Source: JAPLDP01 sp964628285 (GTDB lineage: Bacteria; Bacteroidota; Bacteroidia; Bacteroidales; JAGONC01). From it: DNA of 5,118 bases. Below the pieces are notes generated by a model. It ran no database searches. It had not been told where the DNA came from and saw nothing but the letters and a program-made list of their open reading frames with translations. The stretch spans positions 1 through 5,118 of the forward strand of contig CAZVNP010000105.1 in NCBI GenBank assembly GCA_964628285.1, given 5' to 3'. Below are positions 1-5,118 of this stretch, piece by piece. How positions within the stretch are numbered: the first letter of the stretch is position 1; every line of letters begins with the position of its first letter. The translations under genes and the position numbers were made by a program.

Positions 1-60
1 GCGGTGCTGAAAAATACCGGGACCATTCTGGGGAGGGAAAAGTTTATAGTGGAGAGGTAA
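1..60 (+). CDS. C-terminal end of an unidentified protein, possibly a T9SS cargo (partial, 5' end outside window)
   Basis: The frame beginning at base 1 is open from the window edge and stops with TAA at 58-60, giving AVLKNTGTILGREKFIVER. The alternation of hydrophobic and polar residues, a G-rich turn and a basic end (KFIVER) resembles the last two beta-strands of a type A T9SS sorting domain, where a strand like YxxVLK is followed by a turn and a K/R-rich final strand. That family assignment is inference from only 19 residues. The gene would converge on the large minus-strand gene, with about 270 bases between the two stop codons. A second plus-strand frame (3-122) is also open at the edge, but it runs into the inverted repeat and has no recognisable pattern, so I prefer this one. 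It could also be the tail of an unrelated protein. Confidence 0.42.
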   Translation, partial: AVLKNTGTILGREKFIVER

Positions 61-63
61 AAG

Positions 64-131
64 ATTGCGCGATTAAGCGATGGCCGAAGGTCATGACCAA
101 AATACATCGTTCAATCGCATAATCGCGCAAT
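64..131. repeat. Imperfect inverted repeat with 18-bp arms built of ATCGNNNA octamers
   Basis: The left arm 64-81 (ATTGCGCGATTAAGCGAT) pairs with the right arm 114-131 (ATCGCATAATCGCGCAAT) at 17 of 18 positions; the one mismatch is 76/119. The right side reads as three head-to-tail octamers, ATCGTTCA (106-113), ATCGCATA (114-121) and ATCGCGCA (122-129). The left arm holds two octamers of the same family on the other strand, TGCGCGAT (66-73) and TAAGCGAT (74-81). The loop contains the perfect palindrome GGTCATGACC (89-98). It lies in a convergent intergenic region just after a probable stop codon. Its G+C content and periodicity differ from the AT-rich sequence around it. It may be a copy of a dispersed intergenic repeat, comparable to REP-type elements. 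No T-tract follows the right arm, so it is a poor intrinsic terminator. Confidence 0.75.
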
Positions 132-134
132 TAC

Positions 135-275
135 AAGCTTTCTCAAACAATTAAGGCTGTCACAAAACAGTGAAATATAAAAAACTTAGTTCTGTTACAC
201 CCTCAACCTGCAAAAAATTTTATACTGGCCGGTGGCTATCTTTTGTTTTTTTGTGTCGAAACTTCAGTTCAAAGA
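135..275. other. Non-coding intergenic stretch between convergent genes
   Basis: No credible reading frame or RNA gene is visible here. The sequence is A/T-rich, with small overlapping self-complementary words (CTGT/ACAG and TCAC/GTGA around 167-183) that are short enough to be chance. The T-rich run from 239 onwards is described with the candidate terminator at 226-251. Confidence 0.6.
226..251 (+). terminator. Weak candidate intrinsic terminator for the left-hand plus-strand gene
   Basis: TGGCC (226-230) and GGCTA (234-238) can form a 5-bp stem with one G-U pair and a GGT loop, followed by a T-rich run (TCTTTTGTTTTTTT, 239-252). The stem is short and lies about 165 bases after the stop codon at 58-60, so it is only a candidate. 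The bidirectional hairpin at 276-306 could serve the same gene. Confidence 0.22.
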
Positions 276-306
276 AAAAGGCCGTTTCTTCATGAGACGG
301 CCTTTT
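271..306 (-). terminator. Strong intrinsic terminator downstream of the 1386-residue gene (possibly bidirectional)
   Basis: Read on the minus strand, the arm 306-294 (AAAAGGCCGTCTC) and the arm 288-276 (GAAACGGCCTTTT) form a 10-bp stem, a C/A mismatch and 2 more pairs, closed by a 5-base loop. A T-tract follows (TTTTTCTTT, 279-271). The hairpin begins 22 bases after the stop codon of the main gene, the expected place for a Rho-independent terminator. On the plus strand the mismatch becomes a T-G wobble and the exit sequence is TTTTCTTAATTT, so it may also stop transcripts coming from the left-hand gene. Confidence 0.88.
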
Positions 307-328
307 CTTAATTTAATAATAACACGGA

Positions 329-3300
329 TTAACGCTGAACGGCTATCTTTTTCACCGAATGGATCCCGTCACTGTCGATAAGCAGGTAGTACAAGCCATC
401 CCGTGCATTATCCATCCCGATCTCTTTCGTCAGGGGGCCGGTCATATGAATATTTCTCTCTTCATATACAACGGCGCCCGATGAATTTAAGAGACGTATT
501 GAGATGACGTCGTTTTGTTCCGGATTAAGTTGCAATGTGAAGGTTCCCTTATTGGGGTTGGGGAACACAGTCACGCCGAGTTGATAAGTATTTTCAGGTA
601 TGCCCGAGCAATCCTGGAAGTAAATGGATATCTCATCGGAAGCTTCGCAGCCCTGGGTATCGGTGACGGTGACGGAGATCACCTTGGTTCCTCCGATGCC
701 AACGCCGGTGGAATCGACGACGATGGTCTGTGTGGTCTCGCCTGTGGACCAGACCCATGACAGGGCACCAGGATTACCGGCATTCAGGGTCAGGATGTGG
801 TTGTGACAGATGCTGGTATCGTTACCCAGGTTGACCACCGGCAGGGGATTGATGGTGACATCCATGGACGACCCGGCCTGGCATCCGGTGGCAGTGATTG
901 TTTCGGTAACCGCGACGGTTCCTGTGTCGGCGTCACCCCAGGTCACTGTTATCTCATTGCTGTTCTGTCCGCCGGTGATATCCCCGCCGGTGACGGTCCA
1001 CTCATAGCCGTCGCCTTCCACGGCAAGGGTGGAGTAAACCACATCACTGCTGCCCTGGCATACGGCACCGGTACCGGAGACCTCGGGTGAAGGCAAAGCA
1101 TTGATGAGCACATCGAGGGTGTCGGAGTTCTGGCATCCGGTGTTCAGATCGGTCAGCAGCAGGATGACCTGTCCTGTCTCCGGATTATCCCAGTTCACCG
1201 TGATCTGGTTCGTATTCTGTCCCTCAATGATGGAGCCTCCCGATACGATCCATTCATAGGAATAGTCGGGGATATTATCGTTCATATAAATTGCCTCGGC
1301 ATTCAGGCAGGCGGCTTCAGGACCGGAGATCACGGGTTGCACGGCCGAATGAATGGTCAGGATCATGTCATCCGACATGCTGGGACAAACCTCCTGGCTG
1401 CCTGTCAGGGTGAGTGTGACCGATCCGCTGCTAATATCTTCCGGTCCCGGGATGTAGGTTGGATGGAGGATGGTGGGGACGTCGAACATGCCGTCGCCGG
1501 AGGTGGTCCACTCCAGGCCGGTGGTGTTCTCGGCCGACGACAGGTCGAGGGTATAGTATTGCGTATTGCAGATACCGGCGTCATCGCCGGCGCTGACAAC
1601 AGGTTCCATGTTGATGGTCAGGGTCATGTTATCGCTGACATCACCGGCAGGGCCGTGGGCGGTCAGCGTCAGCACCACCGCGCCGCCGGCAGCATCTTCG
1701 GCGCTCGGCGTATAGGTCGGATCAAGGATGGTGTTATCATCAAAGGTACCGGTGCCGGAGGTGGTCCACTCCACCGCATCATAAAGGGTAGCTGTGCCCT
1801 GAAGGCCGTATCCCGTATTTTCGCATATCGCCGCATCAGGCCCGGCATAGGCCGTCGTCCTCAGCTCGGCAGGGAAGGAGATATAGTCGACCCATGCACG
1901 ATCTGAGCCACCTGTCACATACTGATCCTTGGAATAAACCCACTTGAAAATATGCTCTCCTGCCGTAACCGGAAAGGCAACGCGGCTCCAGTCCTCTTCG
2001 CCGGACCATTCATCCTGAAGCTGGGAATCGATATAAAATTCGAGGAAATCATATCCGTCTTCCGATGAGACCTTACGGTAGAAGGAGATGGTATCGTCAC
2101 CTGCCACATCGTAAGTCACAAACATAGTGGAGGTGGAACTGTTGCCTATCGCTCCCGACCGGGCACAAAAGTTACCCTCATAAGGATTTTCTTCGGTGAT
2201 CATCCAGGCTGCATTGCCACCGAATTGCCAGTCGAACTGGTCGAAATTGCCTGTTTCAAAATCTTCAAGGATGAGGCCTATTTTCAGAATAAAGTCTCGC
2301 TCGGCCGTGGTGACGGTGGAGGTGACCAGGTAGTTGAAAGCGGCAGCCGCCCCTATTGGCGCGGCTTCATCAACGGTGACATTGAACACGGCATAGTCAG
2401 TTTCGCCCGGTGTAATGGTGCTGAGATCAAACGACGAGCTGTTCAGGGTGATAAATTCACTGGTGGTGGAGAGGGTGGCCATGACATCGGTGGCGTCAAA
2501 AGAACCCGGATTGGAGGTGGCGATAGTGATATCGGCCGTCTCGCCGGGATCAAGCCGGCCGTTACTGTTGCCGGTGGGATCGGATATCGTGATCGTGCCG
2601 ATGGTGAGAGCGGGGGCATGAGCCGGGATTTCAAAAGTACTCGGGAATATGCTGTCATTGGCATCGATAGCGGTCATATTGAACTTAACCTTCTCACCAT
2701 CCGGGATATTTAATGAAACGTTAAAAGCAAAGGCATCATTGACTGTTTTGGTTTCATCCACCGAGAAATCACCGAAATTTTCCGTGCTGTCTGTAAATAT
2801 GACATAGGGGCTTGGACTTGACAGGGTAACATTGACCTGTACGGCAGGCGTGTCACCAATATTCTTCATGGCCAAACTCAACAGTATCGATTCGCCGAAA
2901 TCCATCTCACCGTTATTATTGCCCTGTGAGTCGTCGATTGAATTGGAGTCGTAAATCACCCACGGCTGGTTGGGTGGGGGACCGGTCACATAGGGCGAGA
3001 CGAATGTCATACAATGACCCAGACGGTTGTCGGTCCAGCACGGATAAACCTGGCGGTTAGAGGCCGTGATTCCCAGGTAATCACCCATATAACTGGCTGC
3101 CAGACCCGGTATGGGACTGGGTGTGAAAGCCACGTCGCTGACCTTGAAATCCTCCCAGGTGGCTCCGCCGTCGTTGGAGTTGGCACACCAGACCTCGCAT
3201 TGGGTGTTGCTCACATTGCGGTCGTCATAGAAAATGACGCTCAGCGTGCCGAAAGCCGGATCGCAGGTGATCCATGCGAAGTAATGTTCTTTGCCGAGGC

Positions 3301-4489
3301 CGGAAGGATCCTGGTTCACTTTGATGGGTTCGGACCAGGTTTCGCCCTGGTCGATTGATTTGATCATGTAGACATCAATATCAGGTCCCAGGTTCACACC
3401 GGGCACACCGATGTTGGGCCATACAGCGTAAATAGTACCACTGTAAGGGCCGTTGCTGATATCCACCGTCATGGACGGAAAGGAGTTGACCCGCATGTTT
3501 TTGGAAGTTTCAGTTGTCCTGATGCCTTTGATGTTAGTGATTATCCTTGTGGCCGGGGCGAAAGTAGCCCCACCATCCAATGACTTTGCAAACCCGAGCG
3601 CGGTTTCATCCGATGGCCAGCTGTCGTAAATAGCCCATAACACATAGACCTCCCCATCGGGGCCGGTGTGAATGTTAACACCCTGATCGTGACTGCCAGC
3701 ATTAACGGCGCTGCTGATATTTATTCGTGATGACCAGCTTACCCCGCCATTAGTGGATCTTTTCATGACAATATCGGTATAATCAGGACCTCCGGCTAAA
3801 TCGGTCCATGCATCATAAAGATAACCCTGGTAAGGGCTTGAAGGACTGTTATCCACCCACAAGTGGTTTTTATCCTGTACATAGCCTCCTCCGTCCACCT
3901 GCACAGGAGTCCATGATTGTCCCTGGTCAGTGGAATAGGACACGCCCTGCCCATAATTACTGTGAATATAACCCACATAATACCGTCCGTCAACACTGAT
4001 GGCCGTGGTGGGATCACCTGAATTGCTGCCGCCGGCACCTCCCAATTCACCCTCCCATGTCTCACCGCTGTCGAAGGTGTAAAAGTCATTGGCGCCATAT
4101 AATATACCCACCGGATTTTGTGTGGAGTTATTCGAATTGAGGACATTCTGATTATCATTGGGATTGACAAAAACGCTGTTCTCGCTTTGAGTGCAGTTCA
4201 GCTCGGTCACCGCCACATCGGGTGAATCATCCGTCCTGACACCCGGCGCGTGGATCTTACTCGAGGTGAAAACGGCTGGTTTTACCGGCACATATGGATT
4301 AGGTTCAACATAGCCTTTTTTAACCATGTTCATCCAGTATCCCATGTTATCGACCCTCGTATCGACAAGATTTTCATAACCTTTCTTGACGACAGGGAAG
4401 TGCCTGCCCGGTTTTTGTTGCCCGCTGGCAATCATTATCCCCATGGTAAAAATAAACGCCACGAGGAAAGGGAGTTTGAATTTATTCAT
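329..4489 (-). CDS. Large modular T9SS-secreted surface protein: sialidase-like beta-propeller, CARDB/Ig-like pair, jelly-roll domain, five PKD-like domains, sorting domain
   Basis: The 1386-residue product is complete. A signal peptide (MNKFK, hydrophobic core 6-21, probable cut A21-S-G23|Q24, no lipobox) sends it to the periplasm, and the C-terminal domain (1302-1386) marks it for export by the type IX system and release or anchoring at the cell surface. Domains in order: six-Asp-box propeller (about 95-500), two Ig/CARDB-like domains (505-735), MAM/cleaved-adhesin-like jelly roll (738-875), five PKD-like domains (880-1294), sorting domain. The propeller looks like sialidase/BNR families, but the [FY]RIP arginine motif of true sialidases is absent, so I do not call an enzyme. 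A binding or adhesion role is inference. The ATG at 4489 is chosen because it opens directly onto the signal peptide. Its leader (AAAAAACAAAC) is A-rich with no Shine-Dalgarno, as usual in Bacteroidota. A terminator follows the stop. Confidence 0.95.
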   Translation of the reverse strand: MNKFKLPFLVAFIFTMGIMIASGQQKPGRHFPVVKKGYENLVDTRVDNMGYWMNMVKKGYVEPNPYVPVKPAVFTSSKIHAPGVRTDDSPDVAVTELNCTQSENSVFVNPNDNQNVLNSNNSTQNPVGILYGANDFYTFDSGETWEGELGGAGGSNSGDPTTAISVDGRYYVGYIHSNYGQGVSYSTDQGQSWTPVQVDGGGYVQDKNHLWVDNSPSSPYQGYLYDAWTDLAGGPDYTDIVMKRSTNGGVSWSSRINISSAVNAGSHDQGVNIHTGPDGEVYVLWAIYDSWPSDETALGFAKSLDGGATFAPATRIITNIKGIRTTETSKNMRVNSFPSMTVDISNGPYSGTIYAVWPNIGVPGVNLGPDIDVYMIKSIDQGETWSEPIKVNQDPSGLGKEHYFAWITCDPAFGTLSVIFYDDRNVSNTQCEVWCANSNDGGATWEDFKVSDVAFTPSPIPGLAASYMGDYLGITASNRQVYPCWTDNRLGHCMTFVSPYVTGPPPNQPWVIYDSNSIDDSQGNNNGEMDFGESILLSLAMKNIGDTPAVQVNVTLSSPSPYVIFTDSTENFGDFSVDETKTVNDAFAFNVSLNIPDGEKVKFNMTAIDANDSIFPSTFEIPAHAPALTIGTITISDPTGNSNGRLDPGETADITIATSNPGSFDATDVMATLSTTSEFITLNSSSFDLSTITPGETDYAVFNVTVDEAAPIGAAAAFNYLVTSTVTTAERDFILKIGLILEDFETGNFDQFDWQFGGNAAWMITEENPYEGNFCARSGAIGNSSTSTMFVTYDVAGDDTISFYRKVSSEDGYDFLEFYIDSQLQDEWSGEEDWSRVAFPVTAGEHIFKWVYSKDQYVTGGSDRAWVDYISFPAELRTTAYAGPDAAICENTGYGLQGTATLYDAVEWTTSGTGTFDDNTILDPTYTPSAEDAAGGAVVLTLTAHGPAGDVSDNMTLTINMEPVVSAGDDAGICNTQYYTLDLSSAENTTGLEWTTSGDGMFDVPTILHPTYIPGPEDISSGSVTLTLTGSQEVCPSMSDDMILTIHSAVQPVISGPEAACLNAEAIYMNDNIPDYSYEWIVSGGSIIEGQNTNQITVNWDNPETGQVILLLTDLNTGCQNSDTLDVLINALPSPEVSGTGAVCQGSSDVVYSTLAVEGDGYEWTVTGGDITGGQNSNEITVTWGDADTGTVAVTETITATGCQAGSSMDVTINPLPVVNLGNDTSICHNHILTLNAGNPGALSWVWSTGETTQTIVVDSTGVGIGGTKVISVTVTDTQGCEASDEISIYFQDCSGIPENTYQLGVTVFPNPNKGTFTLQLNPEQNDVISIRLLNSSGAVVYEERNIHMTGPLTKEIGMDNARDGLYYLLIDSDGIHSVKKIAVQR
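332..586 (-). other. Type A T9SS C-terminal sorting domain, residues 1302-1386
   Basis: The domain shows the three usual blocks: VTVFPNPNKGTFTL (1306-1319), a middle strand pair with IRLLNSSGAVVYEE (1331-1344), and DGLYYLLID (1364-1372) followed by the basic end KKIAVQR (1380-1386). In studied Bacteroidota this domain guides passage through the outer-membrane T9SS translocon and is normally removed by the PorU sortase, with cargo attached to A-LPS or released. Confidence 0.95.
608..1852 (-). repeat. Array of five PKD-like Ig domains (A-A-B-B-C), about residues 880-1294
   Basis: Five units of 78-86 residues follow one another. Units 1 and 2 (880-960, 963-1048) share EWTTSG, then TILxPTYxPxxED, then VxLTLT. 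Units 3 and 4 (1051-1131, 1133-1214) share YEW.V.GG, then GQN.N.ITV.W and TGC. Unit 5 (1215-1294) is the common LPVVNLGNDTSIC...WSTGETTQTI...GCEASD type. At DNA level units 1 and 2 keep the identical 20-mer GCCGGAGGTGGTCCACTCCA at 1754-1773 and 1496-1515 (plus-strand reading), 258 bases apart. Units 2-5 each hold a cysteine pair (974/1035, 1061/1119, 1144/1203, 1228/1281) that could form one disulfide per domain. The array is likely a stalk carrying the propeller away from the anchored end. Confidence 0.8.
1865..2278 (-). other. Jelly-roll domain (MAM / cleaved-adhesin / choice-of-anchor J type), about residues 738-875
   Basis: The domain opens with EDFETGNF (742-749) and continues with SFYRKVSSEDGYDFLEFYID (802-821), WSGEEDW (828-834), AGEHIFKWVYSKD (843-855) and closes with RAWVDYISFP (864-873). 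This succession is the signature of the beta-sandwich domain seen in gingipain adhesin regions and many T9SS cargo proteins. In those proteins it acts in binding to host or polysaccharide ligands; the ligand here is unknown. Confidence 0.75.
2285..2977 (-). other. Tandem Ig/CARDB-like domains, each headed by an acidic GNxNG loop, about residues 505-735
   Basis: Two domains of about 117 residues each begin with the same loop: GNNNGEMDFGE (523-533) and GNSNGRLDPGE (640-650). Each loop is followed by strands with the pattern of CARDB-type adhesion modules (LSLAMKNIGDTPAVQVNVTLSS and, in the second copy, ITIATSNPGSFDATDVMATL). The G-N-x-N-G-x2-D-x-G-E pattern looks like a calcium-binding loop and is common in secreted Bacteroidota proteins. 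Calcium binding here is inference. Confidence 0.65.
2990..4207 (-). other. Sialidase-like (BNR/Asp-box) beta-propeller domain, about residues 95-500
   Basis: Six Asp-box motifs of the S/T-x-D-x-G-x-T/S-W/F type are visible: FDSGETW (139-145), STDQGQSW (186-193), STNGGVSW (245-252), SLDGGATF (303-310), SIDQGETW (378-385) and SNDGGATW (438-445). Their spacing of roughly 50-75 residues suits one motif per blade of a six-bladed propeller. Asp boxes are structural turns, not catalytic sites. The F/YRIP motif that carries the first arginine of the sialidase triad is not present. A segment with FPSM (337-340) and another ending CWTDNR (484-489) resemble conserved strands of unassigned secreted BNR proteins. 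The glycan-binding or hydrolytic role stays open. Confidence 0.85.
4421..4489 (-). other. Sec signal peptide of the 1386-residue protein
   Basis: Residues 1-23 have lysines at 3 and 5, a hydrophobic stretch from 6 to 21 and a small-residue end A21-S22-G23 before Q24, which fits a signal peptidase I site with A at -3 and G at -1. There is no cysteine near the cut, so it is not a lipoprotein. The mature N-terminus that follows (24-90) holds a VKKGY word twice, at 34-38 and 56-60. Confidence 0.85.
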
Positions 4490-4516
4490 GTTTGTTTTTT
4501 AATTAATGGATTAATA

Positions 4517-4534
4517 TTTAATTGCTGAATTAAA
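4517..4534 (-). other. Perfect AT-rich hairpin in the leader of the 1386-residue gene
   Basis: TTTAATT (4517-4523) and AATTAAA (4528-4534) are exact reverse complements separated by a 4-base loop. The hairpin ends 27 bases before the ATG. If the promoter candidate at 4542-4549 is right, it would stand at the very 5' end of the mRNA, where it could protect the transcript. In such AT-rich sequence chance is a real alternative. Confidence 0.4.
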
Positions 4535-4541
4535 ATTTTTA

Positions 4542-4549
4542 TAAAGTTA
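4542..4549 (-). promoter_or_regulatory. Candidate Bacteroidota -7 promoter element for the 1386-residue gene
   Basis: On the minus strand the sequence TAACTTTA matches the Bacteroidota -7 consensus TAnnTTTG at five of six fixed positions. It lies 52 bases before the ATG, implying a leader of about 45 bases. No TTTG -33 element is found 19-21 bases upstream; the nearest TTTG (4584-4587) is too far. The call is therefore weak. Confidence 0.27.
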
Positions 4550-4615
4550 AGAAATATTTATACTGATGTATGATTTTACTTCCCAAAACAGGAATAAATC
4601 CCATTCTTATCTAAC

Positions 4616-4634
4616 CGAAATTTATTACATTTCG
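4616..4634 (-). terminator. Weak hairpin after the second T9SS cargo gene
   Basis: On the minus strand CGAAAT (4634-4629) and ATTTCG (4621-4616) form a 6-bp stem with a 7-base loop, 4 bases after the TAG stop codon. No T-tract follows, so it is a poor intrinsic terminator; it could instead shield the mRNA 3' end or be chance. Confidence 0.22.
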
Positions 4635-4638
4635 AATC

Positions 4639-5118
4639 CTATTTTAATACCACCAGTTTCCTTATGATCCGGGAGTTATTATGCTCTACCGTGAGCAGGT
4701 AAATTCCATTCTCAATATTTTTCAGGTCTACGTTGTGCTTCCAGGCACCCATGACAGGTATCCGGTCCATCCTGAAAACAGATGCTCCCTGTGGATTGAT
4801 CAACTGTATATTGATTATTTCTTTAACTTGGGAAGTGATCTCTAACCTGAAGGAGTTCCCGGCGGGATTGGGTGATATCCAGACACCCAGTTCCTGTGCC
4901 AGATCTTCAATACCGGTTGAATTGTACACGGTCACGACCTTTGCAACCGAATATTCCCCCTCACCGCAGTCGTTGACGCCATTCACACTGATCAAAGCTT
5001 CACCGGTAAAATCATGGTTCCAGGTCACTGTCGCCGTCATTTCTGAACTCTCTGTACTGCCGGCATTTTCCGGGGTGAGGCTCCAGTGGTATGAAGTGGC
5101 GTATTCACTTCCGTTTGT
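4639..5118 (-). CDS. C-terminal part of a second T9SS cargo protein: PKD-like domain plus sorting domain (partial, 5' end outside window)
   Basis: The frame is open from the right window edge (codon 5116-5118) to the TAG at 4639-4641, giving 159 visible residues. The ATG at 5040 is an internal methionine, because the 26 codons above it continue the same fold. Visible residues 1-68 form a PKD-like Ig domain of the type with YHWSLTPENAG, then TVTWNHDFTGEALISVNGVNDCGEG. Residues 70-159 are a type A T9SS sorting domain: LGVWISPNPAGNSFRL, then INIQLINPQGASVF, then ENGIYLLTVE and the basic end RKLVVLK. The protein is thus exported and surface-attached or released; what it does depends on domains outside the window. 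It lies upstream of the main gene on the same strand, with a 149-base AT-rich spacer between them, so co-transcription is possible but not indicated. The two sorting domains are clearly diverged, so this is not a recent duplicate. Confidence 0.93.
   Translation of the reverse strand, partial: TNGSEYATSYHWSLTPENAGSTESSEMTATVTWNHDFTGEALISVNGVNDCGEGEYSVAKVVTVYNSTGIEDLAQELGVWISPNPAGNSFRLEITSQVKEIINIQLINPQGASVFRMDRIPVMGAWKHNVDLKNIENGIYLLTVEHNNSRIIRKLVVLK

Noticed and set aside
3..122. Plus-strand frame open at the left edge and ending inside the inverted repeat
   Set aside because: Its last part is made of the octamer repeat, and the residues show no secondary-structure pattern; the frame ending at 60 is more protein-like.
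64..131. CRISPR array or terminator reading of the inverted repeat
   Set aside because: The units are 8 bases and contiguous with no spacers, and no T-tract follows the stem.
1337..1906. Long plus-strand open frame (189 codons) opposite the PKD-like array
   Set aside because: It lies wholly antisense to well-supported domains, has no recognisable fold and follows from the codon bias and repeats of the real gene.
2225..2713. Plus-strand open frame of 162 codons opposite the CARDB-like and jelly-roll region
   Set aside because: It is glycine- and arginine-rich without any pattern, and the minus strand holds clear domains there.
3796..4170. Minus-strand frame of 124 codons inside the propeller region
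   Set aside because: It is an out-of-frame reading of the same strand; the main frame carries Asp boxes across it.
4553..4587. Promoter made of TTTG (4584-4587) and TAAATATT (4553-4560)
   Set aside because: The spacing of 23 bases is longer than the usual 19-21, and the -7 match is poor.
4639..5040. Treating the ATG at 5040 as the start of a 133-residue gene
   Set aside because: The 26 codons upstream to the window edge are open and continue a PKD-like domain (YHWSLTPENAG), so the gene extends beyond the window.

Overview
The window looks like a piece of a Bacteroidota chromosome, probably class Bacteroidia. Two proteins, and possibly a third, end in the C-terminal sorting domain of the type IX secretion system (T9SS), which is confined to this phylum and close relatives. 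The start of the one complete gene follows an A/T-rich leader with no Shine-Dalgarno sequence, which is also typical of the phylum. The genus cannot be told from the sequence.

Layout from left to right. Positions 1-60 hold what is probably the last 19 codons of a plus-strand gene. Positions 61-275 are intergenic and carry an 18-bp inverted repeat built from 8-base units (64-131) and a weak plus-strand terminator candidate (226-251). A strong terminator hairpin (276-306) sits in the convergent gap. Positions 329-4489 (minus strand) encode one 1386-residue modular secreted protein. From N to C terminus it has a signal peptide, a six-Asp-box sialidase-like beta-propeller, two Ig/CARDB-like domains each introduced by a GNxNG-x2-D-x-GE acidic loop, a jelly-roll (MAM / cleaved-adhesin / 'choice-of-anchor J'-like) domain, five PKD-like Ig domains and a type A T9SS sorting domain. 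Positions 4490-4638 are an AT-rich spacer with a possible promoter and small hairpins. Positions 4639-5118 (minus strand) hold the 3' end of a second T9SS cargo gene: a PKD-like domain plus a sorting domain.

The main gene and its upstream neighbour run in the same direction and both encode probable cell-surface or secreted proteins. The spacer between them and the possible promoter suggest separate transcription units. The likely job is display or release of large adhesive or glycan-interacting proteins at the cell surface, but no catalytic motif was found and the ligand cannot be inferred. I see no defence locus, CRISPR array, RNA gene or insertion sequence. The most unusual items are the octamer-built inverted repeat and the A-A-B-B-C pattern of PKD-like domain duplication.
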